Assembly: GCF_000262465.1 (NCBI RefSeq)
Contig: NZ_CM001489.1
Coordinates: 5,308,741 to 5,372,740, forward strand
Source of the DNA: Frankia sp. QA3
Lineage (GTDB): Bacteria > Actinomycetota > Actinomycetes > Frankiales > Frankiaceae
Length of the DNA: 64,000 bases
Direction: 5' to 3'
This document shows, one piece after another, positions 24,593 through 33,004 of this stretch (position 1 is its first letter; every line of letters starts with the position of its first letter). The translations under genes were made by a program, and so were the position numbers. The notes beneath the pieces were generated by a model, which worked only from the letters and a program-made list of their open reading frames with translations, did no database searches and was not told where the DNA came from.

Positions 24593-25599
24593 CCAGCCGG
24601 GTGTTCCGCCGGATCACCGCCGCCCCGGACGGCCATCCCGGCGCATCTACGACGCCCGGCAAAAGTTTACGCAGCGCAGCGACACAGCCATGTCGGCGAC
24701 TAAAGGAAAAGCGGTGACCTGCGCCGCGACAAAGATTTGAGATCGCCGTACGTAGCACTTCGTGACCACGGACCAATGCGAGCACATTCGCCGCCGCGGC
24801 GCCCGGCGCGTGGGCAGGCGGGCGACGGCACGCGGATGCCATGGTCAGCGGCGGCCCGTCGCCGGGACCCGGCGCGGCCCGGGTGTCGGCGCCCGGACGG
24901 GTACGGCCCGCCGAGCCCCGCGCCGATCCAGGGCCCGGCCGATCCGAAGCCCGCGCCGAACCGGGGCCGCGCCGAACCGGGCCCGCACCGAACCGGGGCC
25001 CGTGCCGAACCGGGGCCCGTGCCGAACCGGGGCCCGTGCCGATCCGGTTCGTGCCGATCCGGTTCGTGCCGATTTGGGTCCGATCGATCTCGTCGGCCTT
25101 CCATGGCGGTGGGCCGCCCGCCCCGGAGTCCGGCCGGCACCCGGTCCCGGCGCAGCCCGCACGGCGAAGGCGCCCCGACGGGCCGCATTCCCGGGCCGGT
25201 GTCACGGCCGGGTGGACGACCCGTTCGGGATTGCGACGGATTAGATCTTCAGTCCACGGCTGATTCCGCGGTCGATACCCGGATCCTCCCGAGAGGATTT
25301 CCGGCGGCTCCGCCCCGAAGCGAGAATATCGCTGCATTGCGGGACGCCGGCCCCGACCGGTCATTACTCCACCGGTACGCCGGGCGGTGCCGATGCGCGC
25401 CGATCGGAATCACGCGCCGCCACCCGGAGGGGCGGGCTACCGGCTTCGGACCACAGGGCGGGCAATTCGGTGAAGAGCGCCCCGAACGAGGCCCCCCGAA
25501 GGAACGTCCGGCGCCCGGGCGGGTGCGTCGGCGCGCCCGGCGCGGGCGACTACGATCAATCGGAGGAAGGCAGAGCATCAAGGACCTTGAGAGGCGGCC
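24593..25599. other. Long divergent intergenic region (radical SAM operon / thrS)
   Basis: About 1 kb without a convincing gene. 24660-24780 is AT-richer and probably carries the minus-strand operon promoter. 24920-25082 is a degenerate tandem repeat. Near thrS a TACGAT hexamer (about 25549-25554) is a possible -10 box. No T-box leader was recognised before thrS. Long frames exist on both strands but their composition looks like antisense or repeat-derived sequence. Confidence 0.4.
24920..25082. repeat. Degenerate 15-17-bp tandem array
   Basis: Roughly ten units of the type TGCCGAACCGGGGCCCG, the last three changing to TGCCGATCCGGTTCG. Each unit keeps a GCCGA-CCGG core. It lies midway between the divergent radical SAM operon and thrS, so it could be a multi-site binding region or only slippage-prone DNA. 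Confidence 0.85.
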
Positions 25600-27642
25600 A
25601 TGTCGGCACGTATGCCCGCGGTGCCCGAGGAGCGCGTGTCCGCTCCAGCCGGTAGCAGCTTTGCGGAGGCGGTGAAGGCCGCCGGCCTGACGATGTCGGG
25701 TCCGAACGCGGTCGTGGTCGTCCGCGACGCCGACGGCACGCTGCGCGACCTCACCGCGGTCCCGGATGTCGACACCGAGGTGACGGCGGTGCCGATGTCG
25801 AGCCCGGACGGCCTCGCGGTGCTGCGGCACTCGACGGCACACGTGATGGCCCAGGCGGTGCAGGACCTCTTCGACGAGGCCCGGCTCGGCATCGGGCCGC
25901 CGATCGACAACGGCTTCTACTACGACTTCGACGTGCCCAAGCCGTTCCAGGCCGAGGACCTCGAACGCATCCAGGCCCGGATGCGGGAGATCGTCAAGCA
26001 GGGCCAGCGCTTCCGCCGCCGCGCGCTGACCTCGCGGGAGGCGGCGCGCGACGAGCTGTCCGCCGAGCCCTTCAAGCTGGAGCTCGTCGACATCAAGGGC
26101 GAGGCGTCGGGCGCCGCCGCCACCGAGGTCGGTGGCGGCGAGCTGACGATGTACGACAACGTCGACCCGCGCAGCGGGGAGGTCGTCTGGACCGACCTGT
26201 GCCGCGGCCCGCACCTGCCGTCGACCCATCTGATCCCCGCGTTCGCGCTGCTGCGCAACTCGGCCGCCTACTGGCGCGGCGACGAGAAGAACCCCCAGCT
26301 GCAGCGGATCTACGGAACCGCGTGGCCCACCCGGCCGCAGCTCAAGGAGTATCTGGCCGCGTTGGCGGAGGCCGCCAGGCGAGACCACCGCAGGATCGGT
26401 GAGGACCTCGACCTCTTCGCGTTCAGTCCGGAGATCGGCAAGGGACTGCCCCTGTGGCTGCCCAACGGGACGATCATCCGCGACGAGCTGGAGGGCTGGG
26501 CCCGCCAGACCGAGCGGCGCCTCGGCTACCGCCGGGTCGTCACGCCGCACATCACCCAGGAGGATCTCTACTACCTGTCCGGGCATCTGCCGTACTACAG
26601 CGAGGACCTTTACGCCCCGATCCAGATCGAGGGCGAGAACTACTACCTCAAGCCGATGAACTGCCCGCACCACCACATGGTGTACAAGGCCCGGCCGAAG
26701 AGCTACCGCGAGCTCCCCTACAAGATCGCCGAATACGGTACCGTCTACCGGTTCGAGCGCAGCGGCCAGTTGCACGGCCTGATGCGGGCCCGCGGCTTCA
26801 CCCAGAACGACGCCCACATCTACTGCACCCGCGAGCAGGCCAAGGAGCAGTTCCTCGAGGTCATGCGGATGCACGACGAGTACTACCGGGCGCTCGGGAT
26901 CACCGACTTCTACATGGTCCTCGCGCTGCGGGACCCGGCGAACACGACGAAGTACCACGACGACGCGCAGATGTGGGAGGACGCCGAGCGGATCACCCGC
27001 GAGGCGATGGACGAGTCCGGCATTCCCTACATCGAGGAACTCGGCGGCGCGGCGCACTACGGCCCGAAGGTCGACTTCATCATCCGCTCGGTGACCGGCA
27101 AGGAGTTCGCCGCCTCGACGAACCAGGTCGACCTCTACACGCCGCAGCGCTTCGACCTGAAGTACCACGACGCCGACGGAACCGACAAGCAGGTCGTCGT
27201 CATCCACCGGGCACCGCTGGGCTCGCACGAGCGGTTCGTCGCGTTCCTCACCGAGCACTTCGGCGGCGCCTTCCCGGTCTGGCTGGCCCCGGAGCAGGTC
27301 CGGGTGATCCCGATCATGCCGGAGCTCGACGGGTATGCCGAGACGGTGAGCCAGGCGCTGCTCGACGCGGACGTGCGCGTCGACGTCGATGCCAGCGACG
27401 GCCGGCTCCCGGCCCGGGTGCGCGCGGCGGTCACCCGCAAGATCCCGCTGATCGTCGTCGTCGGCCGGCGGGAGGTCGAGGAGGGCACCGTCTCCGTGCG
27501 GGACCGGTCCGGCCAGGAGACGTCGATGCCGCTGGCCGACTTCCTCCGTCGGGTACGCGACCTGATCGACACCAGAAGTCTCGAAGGCGCCGGGCACCTC
27601 CGCGCGGGGTCAGGCGCGACCGAGGTCGACACGAGCGACTGA
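25600..27642 (+). CDS. thrS: Threonyl-tRNA synthetase
   Basis: Class II aminoacyl-tRNA synthetase of 680 residues attaching threonine to tRNA-Thr. In order: an N-terminal TGS-like segment, the editing domain with HSTAHVMAQAVQ and DLCRGPHLPST, the catalytic core with MNCPHHHMVYK, motif 2 in VYRFERSGQLHGLMRARGF, NDAHIYC, HRAPLGSHERFVAFL as motif 3, and a C-terminal anticodon-binding domain. Several core signatures (NYYLKPMNCPHHHM, STNQVDLYTPQRF, HRAPLGSHERF) differ from the common actinobacterial form as I remember it (PMNCPMHC, STIQLDFNFPERF, HRALFGSIERF). This suggests a second, divergent copy. ATG follows GAGAGGCGG. It is divergent from the radical SAM operon. Confidence 0.95.
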   Translation: MSARMPAVPEERVSAPAGSSFAEAVKAAGLTMSGPNAVVVVRDADGTLRDLTAVPDVDTEVTAVPMSSPDGLAVLRHSTAHVMAQAVQDLFDEARLGIGPPIDNGFYYDFDVPKPFQAEDLERIQARMREIVKQGQRFRRRALTSREAARDELSAEPFKLELVDIKGEASGAAATEVGGGELTMYDNVDPRSGEVVWTDLCRGPHLPSTHLIPAFALLRNSAAYWRGDEKNPQLQRIYGTAWPTRPQLKEYLAALAEAARRDHRRIGEDLDLFAFSPEIGKGLPLWLPNGTIIRDELEGWARQTERRLGYRRVVTPHITQEDLYYLSGHLPYYSEDLYAPIQIEGENYYLKPMNCPHHHMVYKARPKSYRELPYKIAEYGTVYRFERSGQLHGLMRARGFTQNDAHIYCTREQAKEQFLEVMRMHDEYYRALGITDFYMVLALRDPANTTKYHDDAQMWEDAERITREAMDESGIPYIEELGGAAHYGPKVDFIIRSVTGKEFAASTNQVDLYTPQRFDLKYHDADGTDKQVVVIHRAPLGSHERFVAFLTEHFGGAFPVWLAPEQVRVIPIMPELDGYAETVSQALLDADVRVDVDASDGRLPARVRAAVTRKIPLIVVVGRREVEEGTVSVRDRSGQETSMPLADFLRRVRDLIDTRSLEGAGHLRAGSGATEVDTSD

Positions 27643-27814
27643 CGGGCCGCCGCGGGGTCAATGGGCCAGGGTGAGGTGGACGGCGCCCGGCGCGACGGCC
27701 AGGGCACCAAGCAGCAGCCGCTCTTCTAGCTGCTCTTCGACTGGTGGTCGGACGGCCGCTCGCGGCAACGGCCGTTTCCGGGGCGCGATTGTGTGGATGA
27801 GGCGTCCTACGGCG

Positions 27815-27854
27815 TTCCAGGAGAGTCTCGGGTCCGCGGGTCCGACTCCTGGAA
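27815..27854. promoter_or_regulatory. Inverted repeat just upstream of VOC gene
   Basis: TTCCAGGAG (27815-27823) and CTCCTGGAA (27846-27854) are perfectly complementary, separated by 22 bases, ending 11 bases before the VOC start codon. It could be an operator or an RNA hairpin affecting ribosome access. Confidence 0.4.
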
Positions 27855-27865
27855 TGCTGGCGGCC

Positions 27866-28207
27866 ATGACCATCCAGACGGTGATAGCGCGCCAGCGGGT
27901 CGCCGACCTCGACGCGGCCGTGCCCTTCTACGAGCAGCTGACCGGTCTGCGCGCCGCCCGATTCAGCCACGCCGGGGTGTCGCTGGCCAGCGTCGGACCG
28001 TTCCTGCTGTTCGCCGGCACCGACGAGGCGGTGCGTCGCTTCGCCGCGGTCACCGCGACCCTGACCGTGACGGAGCTGGACACGGCCGTGGGGCGGGCCG
28101 TAGCCGCCGGCGCCACGGTGGTCCTCCCGGCCACTCCCACCCCGAACGGGCACCGCGCCCTGCTGCGTCATCCCGACGGCGGGGTCTTCGAGTACGTCGG
28201 CCCCTGA
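27866..28207 (+). CDS. VOC-family (glyoxalase/bleomycin-resistance fold) protein
   Basis: A 113-residue single VOC domain: VIARQRVADLDAAVPFYEQLTGL at the start, ASVGPFLLFAG in the middle, and PDGGVFEYVGP at the end with the terminal Glu metal ligand. The fold serves metal-dependent isomerases, dioxygenases and drug-binding proteins; the role here is not assignable. ATG at 27854 within a stem-loop is an alternative start four codons earlier. It follows thrS after a 223-bp gap and is probably transcribed separately. Confidence 0.82.
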   Translation: MTIQTVIARQRVADLDAAVPFYEQLTGLRAARFSHAGVSLASVGPFLLFAGTDEAVRRFAAVTATLTVTELDTAVGRAVAAGATVVLPATPTPNGHRALLRHPDGGVFEYVGP

Positions 28208-28296
28208 CTCGAGCCGCGCCGAACCCTGGGCACCAGACTGCCCCCGCGATGATCGCGCCCCCAACCCCGGCACTGCGGGGTGTGGAAGCTAGCCGG

Positions 28297-28638
28297 TCAC
28301 TCGGCCACCTCGCCGAGCGTCTCGCCGAGGCGGGCGGCGCTGTGGTCGGGTCCGACTCCTTCCACCAGGACCGCCGTCGACTCGATGTGGTCGGTGCGCA
28401 GCGGCAGGATCTCCTGGTAGGCGGCCGACTCGTACCAGGCGCGGGCCTGCTCGATGCCGGGGAACTCGATGACGACGACGTCGCCGGGCAGCGTGCCCTC
28501 GCGTACCTCGACAGCACCGCCGTGCACGAGAAAACGACCCAGGTAAGGGTCGAGCGTCGCCTGGATCCGCCTGAGGTAGTCGATGACATCCGGGTGCGGG
28601 TCGGGATTACGCAGGTGAGCGATCGCATACGCGGCCAT
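28297..28638 (-). CDS. DUF1330 domain protein
   Basis: A 113-residue dimeric alpha-beta barrel-type protein. Family marks are YAIAHLRNPDPHPDVIDYLRRIQATLDPYLGRFLVHGG and the motif GDVVVIEFPGIEQARAWYESAAYQ. Start at 28638 follows GAAGGACAG. DUF1330 proteins are small and uncharacterised, related to EthD/ABM-type folds. A TetR gene in the same direction ends 124 bp upstream, so they may share regulation. Confidence 0.87.
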   Translation of the reverse strand: MAAYAIAHLRNPDPHPDVIDYLRRIQATLDPYLGRFLVHGGAVEVREGTLPGDVVVIEFPGIEQARAWYESAAYQEILPLRTDHIESTAVLVEGVGPDHSAARLGETLGEVAE

Positions 28639-28762
28639 GGACCTGTCCTTCGCGAGGTGGGCTCGTTCCGACACGTCAGATCGTCCGCGAGCGGGCGAGG
28701 AGGGTCGATTACCCCGGAGGTAATGCGCGTACGTCGACGGCGTTTCCTCTCCTCCGTCTGCC

Positions 28763-29446
28763 TTATCCCCCGGCGTGGCCCTGCGCGCGGCTGGGACGCG
28801 TGCCGGACGCGCCGTAGAGGCGGTAGAACAATGCGACCGCATGGTCGGCGCGGGCTCGCCGGTCGTCGTCGGTCCAGGCCGGTGCGCGACCGAGCAGGGC
28901 GCCGATCTGGCTGTCGCGGATGGCCAGTCCGTACAGCACTTCGAACGCGGTCGCCGGATCGTCCAGGACGAGTTCGCCGTTCTGCACGCCGCGCCGGAGC
29001 AAAGCCTCGAACAGCGGGCCGGTGGTGCGCCGTCCCCGCGCGGCGAGGATCTCGGCGGGTTCCGGGTCGGCCGGCAGGGCGGCGATGGCGACCCGGTTGA
29101 TGGCGACCGAGCGGCTGCTGGTGAGAAGCGTGACCAGGCCCGTCAGCGCTTCGACGAGGACGGGCCGCACCGGCCCGACGGCCGCGGCGTCGGCGGCCTG
29201 CGTCAGGGCCTGGCGCAACGCGGTGTTGGTGGCCTCGGCCTCCTGGAGGACGAGCGCCGCCAGCAGGCCGCGGCGATCGCCGAAGTGCGCGTACAGCGTC
29301 TCCTTCGACGCCTTCGCCCGGGCGGACACCGCGCGGGTGGAGAGGTTGTCGTAGCCCTCCTCCGCGAGCAACGCCAGCGCCGCGTCGAGGATCGCCGCGC
29401 GCCGGGCGTCGCCGCGCGACGGCGAGCGGGACGAGGACTCCGTCAT
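28763..29446 (-). CDS. TetR-family transcriptional regulator
   Basis: A 227-residue repressor. The N-terminal DNA-binding helix-turn-helix is clear: AAILDAALALLAEEGYDNLS, AVSARAKASKETLYAHFGDR. The C-terminal domain binds an unknown ligand. It is divergent from a DUF1772 membrane-protein gene, and a perfect 18-bp palindrome lies between them beside the latter's start codon, so autoregulation and repression of the neighbour are very likely. Confidence 0.9.
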   Translation of the reverse strand: MTESSSRSPSRGDARRAAILDAALALLAEEGYDNLSTRAVSARAKASKETLYAHFGDRRGLLAALVLQEAEATNTALRQALTQAADAAAVGPVRPVLVEALTGLVTLLTSSRSVAINRVAIAALPADPEPAEILAARGRRTTGPLFEALLRRGVQNGELVLDDPATAFEVLYGLAIRDSQIGALLGRAPAWTDDDRRARADHAVALFYRLYGASGTRPSRAQGHAGG

Positions 29447-29484
29447 CGGATGCGCCGCCTCTTTCACGAGACGAACCCTATCCC

Positions 29485-29512
29485 TTGACTCGTCCGTACC
29501 GTACGGTACGGT
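29485..29512 (+). promoter_or_regulatory. Promoter with 18-bp palindromic TetR operator
   Basis: CCGTACCGTACGGTACGG (29494-29511) is a perfect palindrome. It lies between a TTGACT hexamer (29485-29490) and overlaps a TACGGT hexamer (29507-29512), 16 bases apart, 7 bases before the ATG at 29519. Repressor binding there would block the promoter and the transcript would be nearly leaderless. Confidence 0.65.
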
Positions 29513-29518
29513 TCTGGC

Positions 29519-30265
29519 ATGGACATTGCGACGCAGGCCTCCCGCCGCCTCCCTCGTTCCTTGCCGTCCCACGCGTACTCGGCGGAGCCGTCCGCCATCC
29601 AGGCGCGGGCCGAGCATGACCCCGGCCAGGACCCCGGCCAGGACCCGGCGGCCTCGGGCGCCAGCTCCCACTCGGCGGCCTCCGGCCGGGACGGCCACGA
29701 CGGCCGGGCGGCCGGCACGAGAAGGACCGGCCGCGACCGGGCCGCGCTCGGCCTCGTCGCCCTGGCCGTCCTCGCGCTCGCCCTGATCGCCGGGTTCTTC
29801 TACGCCTACGCCTGCTCGGTGATGGTCGGTCTCGCCGAGGTGGACGACCGGACCTTCATCACGACCATGCAGTCGATCAATGCCACGGTGCGGAACTGGG
29901 GCTTCGCGCCCAGTTTCTTCGGGGCGACGCTGATCACCGCGGTGGCGCTCGCCGCGCTCGGCCGCCGCTGGCGCAGTCCGGAATGGCGCCTGCTGGCCGC
30001 CGCCCTGCTCGTCTACACCGTCGGCGGCCTCGTCCTCACCATGGGCATCAGCGTTCCGCTCAACGACGAGCTCGCCGCCGCCGGCCCGGCCGCCGCCATC
30101 GCCGACCCGGCCGCCATCCGCGCCGACTACGAGGGGCCCTGGGTGGCCTGGAACCTGGTCAGGACCGTGTGCTCGACACTGGCGTTCCTGCTCGCCGCGG
30201 CCGCGCTGCACCGGATGGGCCGCACCACCCGCCCGCGCACCGCCCGCCCGCGCACCGACGCCTGA
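29519..30265 (+). CDS. DUF1772/anthrone oxygenase-like membrane protein
   Basis: A 248-residue protein with a Ala/Pro/Gly-rich cytosolic N-terminal extension of about 75 residues, then four hydrophobic segments: ALGLVALAVLALALIAGFFYAY, WGFAPSFFGATLITAVALAAL, LLAAALLVYTVGGLVLTMG and TLAFLLAAAALHRM. The signature FFYAYACSVMVGLAEVDDRTFI and PLNDELA match the DUF1772 family, which includes fungal anthrone oxygenases. Bacterial members are mostly uncharacterised. Expression is likely controlled by the divergent TetR through the palindrome at its start. Confidence 0.82.
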   Translation: MDIATQASRRLPRSLPSHAYSAEPSAIQARAEHDPGQDPGQDPAASGASSHSAASGRDGHDGRAAGTRRTGRDRAALGLVALAVLALALIAGFFYAYACSVMVGLAEVDDRTFITTMQSINATVRNWGFAPSFFGATLITAVALAALGRRWRSPEWRLLAAALLVYTVGGLVLTMGISVPLNDELAAAGPAAAIADPAAIRADYEGPWVAWNLVRTVCSTLAFLLAAAALHRMGRTTRPRTARPRTDA

Positions 30266-30307
30266 ACGAGCGCCCGGTCCCGCGCGGGCCGGCGTGGGCT
30301 CGGCGCC

Positions 30308-33004
30308 TCACAGACGCGGGTCGACCGGCTCGGATTCCAGCGCGAGCACGGCGAAGACGCATTCGTGCACCCGCCACAGCGGCTCGCCGAGCGCGAGGCG
30401 GTCCAGCGCCTCCAGCCCGAGGGCGTATTCGCGCTGCGCCAGCGAACGCTTGTGCCCGAGACCGCGCTCACGCAGGCGTTTCAGATGGGCGGGCTCGGTG
30501 TAGTCCGGCCCGTAGATGATCCGCAGATATTCCCGGCCGCGCACCTTCAGCCCCGGCTGGACGATGCCGCGGCGGCCGACGGTCAGGTTCGCCGCGGGTT
30601 TGACGACCATCCCCTCGCCACCCGCCGCCGTCAGCTCGGTCCACCACCGGGTCGCCATCGCGACCGACTCCGGCTCGGTGGTGTCGACGAAGATCCGCCG
30701 GGTCGGCGCAACCAGGTCGGGGTCGGCGGCCACCAGCCGGTCGGCGAGGTCGAGATGCCAGGCGTGCGGCCGCCCGTGGTGAGCCGCGCCCTCGCTCGCC
30801 AGCACCTGGAAGGGGGCGATCCGAACCCCGCGCAGGCCGTCGGTCGGCCACTGGTAGCGCCGGTAGGCGGCGCTGAAGGCGGCGGCGTTCGCCGCCCGGG
30901 ATCGGGTTCGGGCCAGCAGGTCGCCCACCTCCCGACCGCCCCGCGCCGCCTGGTCGAGCAGGTCCACCACGACCGGCAGGCTGGCGCGGGCGGCCGCACC
31001 GACCGCGGCGTACTGGTCGCGCAGGAGCTGCTCGGCCTTGGCGCTCCAGGGCAGCAGCTCGGCGTCGAGCAGCAGCCAGGAGGTGTCGAGCTCGTCGAAC
31101 AGCCCGGCCGTCTCGGCGGCGGCACGCAGGCGGTCGACGAGCTGCGCGGTGAGCTCGCCCCGGAAGAACGGACGCCCGGTGCGCGTCCACACCGCACCCG
31201 CCCGGTCGTCGGGCGCGCCGAACCGGGCCCGCGCCGCGTCGAGCGACCGGCACACCAGCGCGACCGCCCGCGACCCCATGTGCTTGTCCTCGCAGACCAC
31301 CGCGTCGACGCCGGCGTCGCGGTAGGCCTCGAAGGCCTGGTCGGGGTGTTCGAGCAGGTCCGCGACGGTGGAGGTGGCCACCGGGCTCATCGTCGGCGGC
31401 AGGTGGAGCAGCCACCGCGGGTCGATCGCGAACCGGCTCATCACCTCCAGGGCAGCGGCCGCGTTCCCCTCCCGCACGCTGATCCGCTTCTGGTGACGCG
31501 TCTCGATGATCCGGGTGCCCAGCACGTCGGTGAGGTCGAGGACGTCGGGATCCCGGCGGCCTGCCGCGACGGATCCCACCGCGGCCGATCCCGCCGCGGG
31601 GCGCTCGGCGGAGTCCGCGGCCTCGAGGTTGGCCGGGAACGGCCGCGCCGGCGCCCAGTAGACCTCGGCCGCCGGCACCGCGACGAGCTCACGCTCCGGG
31701 TAGCGCAGGGCCGACAGGCTCCCGCCGAAGACGCACCCGGTGTCGACGCAGAGGGTGTTGTTCACCCACTCCGGCGTCGGCACGGGCGTGTGGCCGTAGA
31801 GCACCGTCGCCCGGCCCCGGTACTCCAGCGCCCACGGGTGGCGCACCGGCAGGCCGTACTCGTCGCTCTCGCCGGTCGTCTCCCCGTACAGGCAGAGCTC
31901 GCGGACCCGCCCGGAGGCGCGGCCGTGGTAGCGCTCGGGCAGGCCGGCGTGCGCGACGACCAGCCGGCCGCCGTCGAGCACGTAGTGGGAGATCAGACCG
32001 TCGAGGAAGCGCTCGACCTCCGCCCGGAACGGCGCCGGCTCCGTCGCGAGCTGCGCGAGCGACTCGGCCAGGCCGTGGCCGATGCGCACGTCCCGACCGC
32101 GCAGCACCCGCAGCAGCTTGTTCTCGTGGTTGCCCGGCACGCAGAAGGCCTCGCCGGCGGCGACCATCCCCATCACCAGCCGCAGCACTCCCGGGGTGTC
32201 CGGGCCGCGGTCGACGAGGTCACCCACGAAGATCGCTCGACGGCCGTCCGGGTGCGCGGCGCCGACCGCTCGGCCCGCCTCGTCGCGGCGCGCGGTGTAG
32301 CCGAGCCTGGCCAGCAGCGCCTCCAGCTCCGCGCGGCAGCCGTGGATGTCACCGATGACGTCGAACGGGCCGGTCTCGTGCCGCAGGTCGTTGAACAGCG
32401 GTGTCCGGGTGATGGCGACGTCCGCGATCTCGCGTTCGCCGCGCAGCAGGTGGACGGTGCGGAACCCCTCGCGCGCCAACCCCCGCAGCCCGCGTCGGAG
32501 CTGGTCGCGCTGGCGGCGCAGGACGTGCGGGCCGAAGTCGCGATCCGGGCGGTTCGCGTTGCGCGCCGCGCACACCCCTTCGGGCACGTCGAGGACGATC
32601 GCGACCGGCAGCACGTCGTGCTCGCGGGCGAGGGCGACCAGCGGGCGGCGCGCGTCCGGCTGGACATTGGTGGCGTCGATCACCGTCAGCCGCCCGGCCG
32701 CCAGGCGCTTGCCGGCGATGTAGCGCAGCAGCTCGAACGCCTCCGGCGTCGCGGACTGGTCGTTCTCGTCGTCGGCGACCAGGCCACGGCAGAAGTCGGA
32801 CGAGATCACCTCGGTGGCCCGGAAGTGCGTGCGCGCGAACGTGGACTTCCCCGAGCCGCTCACCCCGACCAGGACGACCAGGCTGAGCGCGGGAACGGCG
32901 AGCTCACGCGGCGACGGCGACGAGGCCGACGGCGACGAGGCCGATAGCGACGAGGCCGATAGCGACGAGGCCGATAGCGACGGCTCGGTGCGGTCGGTCG
33001 TCAT
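30308..33004 (-). CDS. pnkp: Polynucleotide kinase-phosphatase-ligase (bacterial Pnkp)
   Basis: RNA-repair enzyme of 898 residues with three domains. The kinase has P-loop GVSGSGKST near residue 46 and heals 5'-OH ends. The metallophosphatase has FDVIGDIHGC, VGDLVDRGP, PGNHEN and YGHTP and removes 2',3'-cyclic phosphate. The C-terminal adenylyltransferase has the lysine motif EDKHMGSRA and EGMVVKP and seals with Hen1's help. An N-terminal run of LSASS repeats precedes the kinase. Its ATGA overlaps the hen1 stop, so the two proteins are made together, as in known bacterial Pnkp/Hen1 systems that repair tRNAs cut by ribotoxins. Confidence 0.95.
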   Translation of the reverse strand: MTTDRTEPSLSASSLSASSLSASSPSASSPSPRELAVPALSLVVLVGVSGSGKSTFARTHFRATEVISSDFCRGLVADDENDQSATPEAFELLRYIAGKRLAAGRLTVIDATNVQPDARRPLVALAREHDVLPVAIVLDVPEGVCAARNANRPDRDFGPHVLRRQRDQLRRGLRGLAREGFRTVHLLRGEREIADVAITRTPLFNDLRHETGPFDVIGDIHGCRAELEALLARLGYTARRDEAGRAVGAAHPDGRRAIFVGDLVDRGPDTPGVLRLVMGMVAAGEAFCVPGNHENKLLRVLRGRDVRIGHGLAESLAQLATEPAPFRAEVERFLDGLISHYVLDGGRLVVAHAGLPERYHGRASGRVRELCLYGETTGESDEYGLPVRHPWALEYRGRATVLYGHTPVPTPEWVNNTLCVDTGCVFGGSLSALRYPERELVAVPAAEVYWAPARPFPANLEAADSAERPAAGSAAVGSVAAGRRDPDVLDLTDVLGTRIIETRHQKRISVREGNAAAALEVMSRFAIDPRWLLHLPPTMSPVATSTVADLLEHPDQAFEAYRDAGVDAVVCEDKHMGSRAVALVCRSLDAARARFGAPDDRAGAVWTRTGRPFFRGELTAQLVDRLRAAAETAGLFDELDTSWLLLDAELLPWSAKAEQLLRDQYAAVGAAARASLPVVVDLLDQAARGGREVGDLLARTRSRAANAAAFSAAYRRYQWPTDGLRGVRIAPFQVLASEGAAHHGRPHAWHLDLADRLVAADPDLVAPTRRIFVDTTEPESVAMATRWWTELTAAGGEGMVVKPAANLTVGRRGIVQPGLKVRGREYLRIIYGPDYTEPAHLKRLRERGLGHKRSLAQREYALGLEALDRLALGEPLWRVHECVFAVLALESEPVDPRL

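Noticed and set aside
24540..24595. tRNA-like 3' end on the minus strand (GGTTCGACTCC)
   Set aside because: The T-loop-like string is present, but no consistent anticodon stem, D-arm or acceptor pairing can be drawn around it. Could be an old tRNA fragment or chance.
24540..25364. A 274-codon minus-strand frame in the radical SAM/thrS gap
   Set aside because: Its composition is repeat-derived and Arg/Pro-rich, there is no ribosome-binding site, and no domain could be recognised.
25200..25599. T-box leader upstream of thrS
   Set aside because: No T-box consensus (AGGGTGGNACCGCG-like) or antiterminator pairing was found in the leader.
30365..32947. An 860-codon plus-strand frame
   Set aside because: Entirely antisense to pnkp, with the composition of a GC-rich shadow frame.
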